This document shows positions 49,401 through 58,571 of a stretch of DNA of 64,000 bases, piece by piece. A program made the translations under genes and the position numbers. The notes beneath the pieces were generated by a model that did not search any database, was not told the DNA's origin, and saw only the letters and a program-made list of their open reading frames with translations. Positions within the stretch are counted from its first letter, which is position 1. Each line of letters begins with the position of its first letter. The DNA lies in the NCBI GenBank assembly GCA_025667525.1, contig JANFOE010000581.1:62001-126000 (forward strand). The letters are read 5' to 3'. Source of the DNA: Glebionis coronaria. Taxonomy: Eukaryota; Streptophyta; Magnoliopsida; Asterales; Asteraceae.

Positions 49401-49833
49401 CTTGTTTTACAAAAGAATGCTTATGTTCCACACCTTTATTGCTAAACCTATGAATTTCACTCAACTTTGTGTTGACGATTTTACATGTTTAATCTCAGGT
49501 ATTATTACTTAGCTTTGCTTGGATGGGAGCCCGCAGTATATTATCGCAGCTTGGAGATTTCTGTGATACTTTTAAAAGACTGGTTTTAGTATAAACTGTC
49601 AGAAATTTATTATATCTTTTGGGCAACTTTATGTTATAAATCATGATGAAATAATATATCTTTCCGCATATAAAACTATGGGACCTATGTTTAAAACTCT
49701 GATCATTTATGATGTGATATATATGCTTTTATTATGTCAGCTTTGTGTCAACTGTAATTCATTGTTTCTTGTACTATGACGTGTTACCCCCTCGTTGCCT
49801 AGTTGTTCCATGTCAGATTTTGGGGGTCTCACA
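46433..49833 (+). repeat. LARD LTR3, 3' part
   Basis: Remainder of the third LTR after the duplicated aaccc, with an 18-A run at 46467-46484, ending CTCACA at 49833. The duplicated tcacg of the LARD insertion follows. Confidence 0.9.
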
Positions 49834-50244
49834 TCACGTCTTCCTTAAGGTTTCGCCGGCACGTGGTGTTAGACGCTTCGGGATTAAAGGGAAGCTCAGT
49901 CCTCATTTCATCGGACCGTTTGATATCATTGAACGAGTCGGTGAAGTATATTACCGATTGGCGTTACCTCTGCAGCTTTCGCATGTGCACAATGTGTTTC
50001 ATGTGTCCTTACTCAGAGGGTACCAGTATCATCCCCTTCACATGGTTCAGTATCCACTGGAACAGATACGTGAAGATCTCACTTTTATAGAAGAACCGAA
50101 CGAGTTCTTGACAGACAAGAACGAGTCATGAGAAAGAAGACGATTCCATTCGTCAAAATTCTATGGAGGGATCATACCGAGCGGGAAGCCACTTGGGAAA
50201 CAGAGGAGTCTATCCGGGCTTCTTACCCTCATTTCATATTTTGA
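49834..50244 (+). pseudogene. Tekay integrase C-terminus and chromodomain, upstream copy
   Basis: Continuation of the gene broken at 3287: the HVFLKVSP region, the GPF-like domain (FIGPFDI) and the chromodomain ending in TWE...YPHFIF. It matches 58084-58494. One C is missing near 50097 (gaaccgaac against gaacccgaac in the downstream copy), which shifts the frame and gives an early stop at 50129-50131. The CAG at 50024 is a TAG in the downstream copy. Confidence 0.9.
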
Positions 50245-50281
50245 ATTCGGGTATGTTCTTCTTTTCCAGTTTACTTTATCT

Positions 50282-50321
50282 ATAATTCGGGGACGAATTA
50301 TTCTTTTTAGGGGGAAAGAGT
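50282..50321 (+). promoter_or_regulatory. Tekay hairpin and polypurine tract, upstream copy
   Basis: Arms ATAATTCG (50282-50289) and CGAATTAT (50294-50301) around a GGGA loop, followed by the tract agggggaaagag before the LTR at 50322. The core resembles the TTCGAGGACGAA motif known from the 3' end of many plant chromoviruses. Confidence 0.8.
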
Positions 50322-53237
50322 TGTAAAACCCGCATGCTTTTAGCATGAATAGTACCCTTAAGATCGTACGTATTAGATTTAAACTTTCCTAATATAGCAT
50401 AATTACGATTACGTGTTAGGATTTTACGTATTACGAACATGCGATCATGAAATCATTATTTGACAATAATTAATCACGAACATGCGATCATGAAATCATG
50501 AACGTAATTAAAACACGAACTATTATTAATTACGTATATATATTTATTACGAGCGTAATTAAATATATTAGATCACGGTATTTATGTAACGAGAACACTT
50601 AAAACGCGAACACAAATAATCACAAACGTTTAACTTAACAACGAGACACGGAAAAAGGTACGGGTACCCCAAGCGGGGCCCCTACCCGCGGCTACAAGGA
50701 CAAATGGGCCAAGCCCATTTGTCAAATTTTACTAAAAGGGAAAAAGGGATTTTCACTACTCATTTAATTTTTACAGAAGATTTTTAGAAAAACCTAAAAC
50801 CCTCCTCCCTTGTCTTCTTTGTGCCTCCACCCTAAAACACCACAAGGAGGTGGTTTGTGATCTTTGATCTTCGAATTTTGCTTGGTGATCGTGTTTGTTC
50901 TTCATCCTTTTGATCCACGAATCCGGTAAATCCTTTTTAAACCTTTTCTTTTGATTTAATCTTTTTATAAATCAAGAACATGTTATGTTTTTACAAAAAC
51001 CTAATAATTAAACATGGATCTAACATGATTTGGGGTTAATAAAAATCAAAAGTATGTTTTAAGGGGTGTTAGTTTTTGGCTGCAGGCTGCACCGAACCCG
51101 AAGGGGTTTCGGTTTGGCCAAAACGACCACCACCAAGATCATACGGTCTTGGTTGGTGTGTGTGGGTCCCACGGCAGCTGTAAGACACGGGGTACCCCGA
51201 GTTGGTTCGGGGTACGGTGTCGATTTCATGTCTGGTTCATTGTTTTTAGCTTGGATCCGGTTCATGGTGTATGTTTAGTTTTTTATGTTTATGATCTTAT
51301 GTTAAAAATTAAATTAATAAAATGATATGATTAATTTAATAACATGACTTAGGTTATTTAATTATTAATAATCATGAAATTAATTAACCTAAGTATTTGT
51401 ATATTTAAGACTTATAATTAATTAATTATTTTAAAACCATGGATATAATTAATTAATTAACATGACTTAAGTTATATTATTAATATATAATAATACATAT
51501 TTTAACCTAAGTATTTAACTTATTTAATTAAAAAACATGTTATACTTTAATTAAATATTTTAACCTATAGTATAATTTAATTACATGAAATAATTATTAA
51601 ACTATACATTATATCATATGACTTAGAAAATAATCATGAAAACACTTAGGCTTATATACTTAGCTTATTTAACCAGCTTATTTCTAATTATGGAAACTTT
51701 CTATTTTTAGAAACTTAATTAAATAAGACAGCTAATCTATTTATGGAAACCTTCTATTTTTAGAAACTTATTTATTTCAGGCAGCTAATCTATTTATGGA
51801 AACTTATTAATCTAAGGCAGCTATGGAAACTTTCTTTTTTTAGAAATTTATCTATTTTAAGCAGTAATTCTATTTTTGGAAACTTTTTATTTTTGGAAAC
51901 TTTCTATTTTTGGTAACTTTCTATTTTTGGAAACTTTCTATTTTTGGAAACTTTCTATTTAAGGAAACCTGCTATTTTTGGAAAGTTACTTAATATTACA
52001 CAGTAAGTATAATAACACATGAAATACCAGAAATACTTAATCAGATTAAACAGAATATAAGATAAAACACAGTTTAAGGCTTTAAAACAGTAAAACATGG
52101 TAAGAACACATAAAATAAGCTAAGACATGACATAAAACCAGCTACGTATTTAGGAAGCCGATACTTATTCATGTATGTATTTATGTAGCACTAGTGATTC
52201 GGAAGTAGGATTCCTCTCAGTTCATCTTCTTCGTTCACTGGACATAAGGTACGGATTCCCGTCCTTTCAGTATGGACATTCTTTCCTTATTAGGATTCCC
52301 CCTATGCGGCCAACTGTTTTCCCGTAGTATAAGTTATGTGTTTGATTGCTTATGTTTAATTAAGATTACCTATAGCCATATACATGCATGACCAGTTTCA
52401 CCTAGTTATGGAGGTATCATAACCATAACATTAGAGGCACTGATGTTATGACTTCACCACGGCGGAGTGATTGCTCGTGGCGTCCCTTTAGCTTTTGGCC
52501 ATTTATTTATATTTATCATGTGGGGCGTATGGGTGCATCCTAGTTACATGTTTTTATTCAGGATTTCATGGTGAATGTGGTGTGTGCCTTGCATCCTTCA
52601 CAAGGAGCTGATCCCTCCTACCCAAAAACCAGTATATTAAATTAGAGGCAGCCCCTCTAATTTGCATGATGAGGTCACCCCTCCAAGTATTCATGCACGG
52701 TGGATTTTCATGACCTATATTGGCTAATGGTAAAATATGAAAAACAGTTTTATAAGATAAACATAAGACTTTTCAAACTATTAAACCAGTTTTATCAAGA
52801 CTTAACCAGGTTACTCGGGTATTAGTTTTCTTCCGCTGTTACATGTTATATGTTATATGCTTATCCTATTCATGCTTTATTGTACATCCGTGCACTGAGC
52901 GTATTGCTCAGCCGTTTTCCTTTTCTATGTTCCCAAAACGGCAGGTACTCAGGGACGCTCGTAGACACTAAGAGTACGTGCATATGGACTGGAAGCTTTC
53001 TAGCCTTCTTTACTTTATGCATTTCCTTTCTTATGATACTTATGCTTTGGACATTGTTTAGTCCTTTCCTTGATTATACTATGTTTGTGTGTGATGAGCT
53101 TTACTTTTGGACTACCGATGTTTGATTCCGGTATTTTCCTTTTATGGTCAAGTAATGTTTAGACATTTTTCCTTGTATGCTTTGATGACACGCCATAATT
53201 GTCTGTGACATTTCCATTATCAAAATGGGGTGTTACA
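50322..53237 (+). repeat. Tekay left (shared) LTR
   Basis: 2916 bp. A 24-bp segment starting acgaacatgcgatc occurs twice (50433-50456 and 50476-50499) but once in the right LTR, which has a different 60-base stretch here. A GC-rich block with ggggtaccc palindromes lies near 50660 and 51190. A 17-bp minisatellite lies at about 51869-51985. Confidence 0.9.
51869..51985 (+). repeat. 17-bp minisatellite in Tekay LTR
   Basis: About seven units of the type tatttttggaaactttc, with single-base variants. Looser copies (ctatttatggaaac) extend upstream to about 51690. The same array is in the right LTR at about 60156-60269. Confidence 0.8.
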
Positions 53238-53241
53238 ATTA

Positions 53242-53258
53242 TGGTATCAGAGCCAAGG
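53242..53258 (+). other. Tekay primer-binding site
   Basis: TGGTATCAGAGCCAAGG, 4 bases after the LTR, initiator-Met tRNA type. It is followed by a leader of about 430 bases with no gene, up to the gag ATG at 53691. Confidence 0.85.
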
Positions 53259-54418
53259 CTTCGACCTGTAGGCTCTCAAATATGACCTGTGATTAGTGGG
53301 TAGTCACTACGGTCTTCCTAGAACTGACAGTTGTTTTCATGCATTCATCATTTTTAAGCATACATATACATGTCATTGTTACAGGGTTTTTGACTAAGTA
53401 ATGGTTGGTACAGGACTGACCCTATTTAGTCGCATGTGTTTTATCGAAACTTTTAGATTTGGGACCGACCCATAGGTGTCCCCTCGCTATGTCTTTTGTT
53501 TCGGGTGAACTGACCAGAGGCGTTCACTCTCGAGCATACAAAAGTTTTCATAAAACTGCATCATGCATTCATATACAAAATTTTCTTGCATAAAATTTTT
53601 CTCGTGAAATTTTGGTATAAATTTTTTTCATGTATATATAGATTTTATGTTTTGATCTGTTTAATCATATGTTTTATGTTATACTGTCAGATGGTTCTCA
53701 CACGCGAACAGGAGCAGCTAAATGCTGCAATTTAAGCTGCTATGCAAGCTTTGCTTCTTCAGCTGAGGAATGACATCAGGGCTGAAGTTCAAGCTGCCAA
53801 CAATCAGCAACAGAATCAGGCACCTCCTCCTCCTCCTCCAGTGACATTAGCAGTATGGCTGGAGAGATTCAACAAGCTCCGCCCTCGAGAGTTTGAAAAG
53901 ACAGATAGCCCCAGCGATGCTGAAAGCTGGTTGGCTCACATCGAGAAGATTTTCAATGCTATGGGTTGTGACCCCGCATACAAGGCGAGGTTGGCATCCT
54001 ATCGGTTCGAAGGCGATGTGCTTAATTGGTGGTTAGCATTGATGCAGTCTTAAGGTGGTGACGAGTGGGTTGCTAGTTTGACTTGGGCTCAGTTCAAGGA
54101 CAGGGTGATGGAGCAGTTCTTTCCCAAGGCTGAGCAGGACAAGCTCAAGAGGGAGTACCATGGGATCCGACAGAGAGCTGGGGAGAATAGCAACGAGTTT
54201 ATGCAGCCCTTTCTTCGCTTAGCTGGTTTCCTGGGTGCGGCAGCAGGTACTCCTGAAGAGCAAGCACATCACTTTAGGTGGGCTCTTCGCACGTCGGTCG
54301 CGAACAATCTGGTGTGTGCTACGTTCAACACTGTAGCACAAGTGGCCGACGCAGCACGTAAGCTGGAGATGCTGCAGGAGAGAGATGAGTTCGGGGAAGC
54401 TGAAAGACCCGACAAGCG

Positions 54419-54501
54419 GTAAACATTCGTATTCAAGCGGTGATCAATCCGTATACTTTCCATATATGTCAATTATTCATCTCTTTAAATGTATCTTCCA
54501 G
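54419..54501 (+). other. Putative intron 1 in Tekay gag
   Basis: 83 bp, starts GTAAAC and ends TTCCAG after a T-rich stretch. Read through, it gives a stop at once (TAA 54420-54422). Removed, the codon at the join is CGG and the reading continues into the Q-rich part of Gag. Confidence 0.6.
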
Positions 54502-54651
54502 GCAGAAAACTGGGGACCGGTCTCAGCCGGCTACTCAGCAACACCCTCATTAGCCCAAGGGAAACGGTCAGACTAACGACCGTTCTGCTACAGATAGGCG
54601 TGGCGGTAATGATAATTACCGTAACAACGTTGGGCACTCCAACAGCAGCAG

Positions 54652-54728
54652 GTCCTAATACTTACGCAATTTCCTTATGATTTCATGTTATAACTCATAT
54701 TCTGACGCTTTGGCAAAACTTCTACCAG
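54652..54728 (+). other. Putative intron 2 in Tekay gag
   Basis: 77 bp, starts GTCCTA (a weak donor) and ends TACCAG, T-rich. Removal joins AG with G to form AGG and keeps the frame between two Asn/Gly/Arg-rich parts. Confidence 0.55.
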
Positions 54729-54793
54729 GAACCATGGAAACGGTAGGGACCAGAACCAGAGAGGTTCGCAGCCTAGCTGTCCAGCTATCATTG

Positions 54794-54866
54794 GTATTCA
54801 ATCTTACGATTATCTGCTTTGTCCTTTGTACCCAACTATTATGTCTTATGTAAAATGTTTTATCAG
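54794..54866 (+). other. Putative intron 3 in Tekay gag
   Basis: 73 bp, starts GTATTC and ends TATCAG, T-rich. A donor 15 bases upstream (GTCCAG at 54779) would keep the same frame. Removal brings the zinc-knuckle part into frame. Confidence 0.55.
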
Positions 54867-55009
54867 GTTCCCAGCCAGCTAGAGCACCTGCTGGAGGATA
54901 CACTCATCCTCTTTGCTCTACTTGTCATCGTAGGCACCCAGGACCATGTCGCCGTAATACTGATGCGTGCTTCAAGTGTGGTCTTCCTGGCCATATTATG
55001 AAGGATTGC

Positions 55010-56109
55010 CGTAAGGGCAAGATGGAGGGTACATCAGGACATGCTGATACCAAGCCGCCTCCTACTACCGGGCGTGTCTACACGACATCTCGAGACCAGG
55101 CCAACAAGTCTACAGGTACCATCACTGGAATCTTGTATATGTATGGTCAAGCTGCATGTGTTCTTTTTGATACGGGTGCAACTCACTCGGTTATTTCTAC
55201 TGCTTATGCTAAGAACATTAGGATGCCTCCCTTGCCACTATAAAATAGGCTTACTATTTCCACGCCTTTGAGGGACTCTGTATTAATCACCCATGTATAC
55301 AAGCGTCTTCCCCTAGAATTTGACGATAAGGTTCGACCTGTCGACGTACTTCCGCTGGACATAAATGACTTCGACATGATTTTGGGCATGGATTGGCTAT
55401 CCAAGCATCATGCTACCATAGACTGCCATTCATATCGAGCTATCTTCGGTGATGTAAATGCACCAGAGTACATTCATAATGGGTTCATACCCGGACGGTC
55501 TGTACAAGTCATATCCACCCTGCAAGCACGTGCACTACTGTCACATGGCTGCGAGGGTTATCTAGCTACGGTTCACGACATGGATGCTGAATCCCCATCA
55601 ATTCAGGATCAACCAATAGTGTCAGAATTCCAAGATGTTTTTCCAGCAGAACTTCCAGGCATACCACCTGCACGAGAAGTGGAATTCAGTATCGAGCTGG
55701 TTCCAGGAGCTGAACCAATCTCCAAGGCTCCTTATCGCATGGCTCCCATAGAGCTGAAGGAGCTGAAGGATCAACTGCAAGAATTTCTTGAACGAGGGTT
55801 CATTCGACCGAGCGCATCTCCATGGGGCGCACCGGTCTTGTTTGTTAAGAAGAAGGACGGCAGTATGCGTCTTTCTATAGACTATCGCGAGCTAAACAAG
55901 ATTACCATTCGGAATAGATATCCACTTCCACGCATTGACGACCTGTTTGACCAACTCCAAGGGGCCAAACACTTTTCCAAGATTGATCTTAGGTCAGGCT
56001 ATCATTAGCTACGGATCAAGGAGCAGGACATCTCTAAGACTACCTTTCGTACCCGTTATGGCCACTACGAGTTTGTAGTTATGCCATTTGGCCTGACAAT
56101 GCTCCAGCA
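55010..56109 (+). pseudogene. Tekay protease and N-terminal reverse transcriptase
   Basis: In frame with the zinc knuckles. The protease has its DTG at about 55169 and a later ILGMDWL. An in-frame TAA lies at 55241-55243. The RT N-terminus follows ([22 protein letters not shown]), then a TAG at 56006-56008 where Gln is expected. One base is missing at about 56098-56101 (ggcctgacaatgct), moving the rest into another frame. The enzyme would copy the element RNA in the particle, but this copy cannot be translated whole. Confidence 0.85.
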
Positions 56110-57147
56110 GTGTTCATGGATTTGATGAACAGAATCTTCCATGAATTTCTGGACAAGTTCGTCATTGTCTTCATCGATGACATCCTGCTTTTCTCAAAGT
56201 CCAAGGAGGAACACGAAGACCATCTTCGTACAGTACTACAGATTCTTCGTCAGAAGCAGCGGTATGCTAAATTCTCCAAGTGTGAGTTCTGGTTAGACAA
56301 GGTGGCATTCTTAGGTCACATTGTATCAGCAGAAGGAATCACTATGGATCCAGCAAAGGTTGAGGCCATTACTAAGTGGCCAAGGCCGACATCAGCGACG
56401 GAAGTCCGCAGTTTCTTAGGCTTAGCTGGTTATTACCGTAGGTTCGTGGAGAACTTTTCCCGCCTAGCACAACCATTGACCAAACTGATGCGGAAAGGGG
56501 AGAAATTAGTTTGGACTGAAGATCGAGAGAAGAGCTTTGAAGACCTGAAGCAGAAGCTAGTATCTGCACCTATTCTTACTCTACCATCTGGTGCGGGTGG
56601 ATTTTAAATCTACAGTGATGCATCAGGGAAGAGAATTGGATGTGTTCTCATGCAACATGGGAAAGTGATCGCGTACGCTTCACGGCAGATTAAGACTTAT
56701 GAAGAAATATACCCCACGCATGACCTGGAACTTGCTGCAGTCGTGTTTGCATTGAAGATATGGAGGCACTACTTATATGGAGAATCATGTGACATTTTCA
56801 CAGACCACAAGAGCTTGAAGTATATCATCACTCAACGTGAATTGAACATGAGGCAGAGGAGATGGTTAGATCTGTTGAAGGATTATGACATTAATCTACA
56901 GTATCATCCCGGAAAGGCAAATGTAGTAGCAGATGCTCTTAGCAGGAAGTCCGGAATGATCAACGGCATTAATATCGAAGAGGAAATCATCAGAGACTTG
57001 GAGCGACTAGACATCGAGATCATGGTACGTGGACATCACGGTTACTGGGCTAATCTTAGAGTAGAACCCGAGTTACTATCTAAGATCAAGGAAGCTCAGA
57101 AGGATGACGGAGAAATCTGGGCGATAGTACAGAATTTGGAGAAGTAG
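56110..57147 (+). pseudogene. Tekay C-terminal reverse transcriptase and RNase H
   Basis: Continues after the frameshift with the catalytic FIDD at 56170-56181, the RT thumb and connection, and RNase H (IYSDAS, THDLEL, FTDHKSL). A stop TAA lies at 56605-56607. The frame ends at a TAG at 57145-57147 that is also present in the upstream copy, so it predates the split of the two copies. Confidence 0.88.
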
Positions 57148-58494
57148 ACGGAATTCAGAGTAGATGCATATGGTATCGTATGGCAGGGCACTAGACTTTG
57201 TGTTCCTGATGACCAAGAACTCCGGGAAGCTTTGTTAGCTGAGGCTCATAGCTCCCCATTCTCTATACATCCTGGTTCGACTAAGATGTTCCATGACATC
57301 AAGCAGCACTTTTGGTAGAGTGGTATGAAACAGGATGTGGCCACTTACGTCTCCAAATGTCTTTCCTGCCAGCAGGTTAAGATCGAGCATCAGCGATCTG
57401 GCGGTCTCCTTCAACCGTTAGATATTCCAGAGTGGAAGTGGGACAAAATCACCATGGATTTTGTTACTGGTCTTCCGCCTACCAAGAGGAAGCACGATGC
57501 AATTTGGGTTATCGTTGATCGACTTACCAAATCAGTTCATTTCTTGCCGATCCGCAAGGAAGATCCGGTAAGTAAACTCGCAGATACGTACAGAAGAGAG
57601 ATCATGAGACTCCACGGTGCACCATCCAGCATCGTCTCAGACAGAGATCCTCGTTTTACTTCGCGCTTTTGGAAGAGTCTGCAAAAAGCTTGGGGTACAC
57701 AACTTAAGCTTAGCACGACTTTTCATCCTCAAACGGACGGACAGTCAGAGCGAACCATTCATACATTAGAAGATATGTTGAGGTCATGTGCATTGGAATG
57801 GACGGGTGATTGGGACGAATACATCTGTTTGGTGGAGTTTGCATACAACAACAGTTGGCACGCAAGTATCAAGTGTGCTCCATTTGAGATGTTGTATGGC
57901 AGAAAGTGTCGCGCCCCAATCTGCTGGGATCAGGTTGGTGAGCGAACACTTGAAGGACCAGAAATCATAGAAATGACCAATGAGAAGATCGCAGTAGCTA
58001 AGCAGAAGATTCAGGAGGCACGGTCACGTCAGAAGAGTTACGCCGATAAGCATCGTAGGGATATACACTTTAACGTAGGAGATCACGTCTTCCTTAAGGT
58101 TTCGCCGGCACGTGGTGTTAGACGCTTCGGGATTAAAGGGAAGCTCAGTCCTCGTTTCATCGGACCGTTTGATATCATTGAACGAGTCGGTGAAGTATCT
58201 TACGGATTGGCGTTACCTCCGCAGCTTTCGCATGTGCACAATGTGTTTCATGTGTCCTTACTCAGAGGGTACTAGTATCATCCCCTTCACATGGTTCAGT
58301 ATCCACTGGAACAGATACGTGAAGATCTCACTTTTATAGAAGAACCCGAACGAGTTCTTGACAGACAAGAACGAGTCATGAGAAAGAAGACGATTCCATT
58401 CGTCAAAATTCTATGGAGGGATCATACCGAGCGGGAAGCCACTTGGGAAACAGAGGAGTCTATCCAGGCTTCTTACCCTCATTTCATATTTTGA
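57148..58494 (+). pseudogene. Tekay integrase and chromodomain
   Basis: HHCC zinc-binding region (with a TAG at 57316-57318, TGG in the upstream copy), DDE core (TMDF, VSDRDPRF, TDGQSERT), GPF-like domain and a C-terminal chromodomain ending ATWETEESIQ..YPHF. A further TAG at 58273-58275 is CAG in the upstream copy. The order and the chromodomain identify a Tekay-like chromovirus. Integrase would insert the DNA into the chromosome; the chromodomain likely binds histone marks. Confidence 0.88.
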
Positions 58495-58531
58495 ATTCGG
58501 GTATGTTCTTCTTTTCCAGTTTACTTTATCT

Positions 58532-58571
58532 ATAATTCGGGGACGAATTATTCTTTTTAGGGGGGAAGAGT
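58532..58571 (+). promoter_or_regulatory. Tekay hairpin and polypurine tract, downstream copy
   Basis: Same arms as the upstream copy (58532-58539 and 58544-58551, loop GGGA) followed by aggggggaagag. The right LTR begins at 58572. Confidence 0.8.

Larger units (their letters stand above)
3288..49833 (+). mobile_element. Tandem LARD-type retrotransposon, three LTRs and two internal regions
   Basis: The element begins TGTGAG and ends CTCACA, with the 5-bp duplication tcacg at 3283-3287 and 49834-49838. Order: LTR1 3288-7340, internal 1 7341-11790, LTR2 11791-27846 (split by the copia element), internal 2 27847-32297, LTR3 32298-49833 (split by the Athila-like element). Without the insertions the LTRs are 4053, about 4043 and about 4037 bp and the internal regions 4450 and 4451 bp. 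Both internal regions have an initiator-Met type PBS and a polypurine tract. No Gag or Pol domain is visible, which fits the LARD class described in cereals. A single element would have two LTRs, so this is a tandem form from recombination between LTRs or from dimeric integration. LTR2 and LTR3 share variants that LTR1 lacks. Confidence 0.9.
53691..55009 (+). pseudogene. gag: Tekay gag with stops and three intron-like gaps
   Basis: The ATG at 53691 opens a frame with a stop at 53733. It continues through a Pro-rich linker into the Gag domain (SWLAHIEKIF, then FKDRVMEQFFP and a LRLAGF region), with a stop at 54051. At 54419, 54652 and 54794 the coding sequence is interrupted by segments of 83, 77 and 73 bp that begin GT and end AG; without them one frame continues through a Q/N/R-rich region to zinc knuckles (CX2CX4HX4C at 54968-55009). 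Another stop, TAG at 54551, lies in the second coding block. These look like introns in a Gag gene that is also broken by point mutations. Confidence 0.75.

Noticed and set aside
54779..54793. Upstream GTCCAG as donor of the third putative intron
   Set aside because: It keeps the same frame but GTATTC at 54794 is closer to the plant donor consensus; left as an alternative only.
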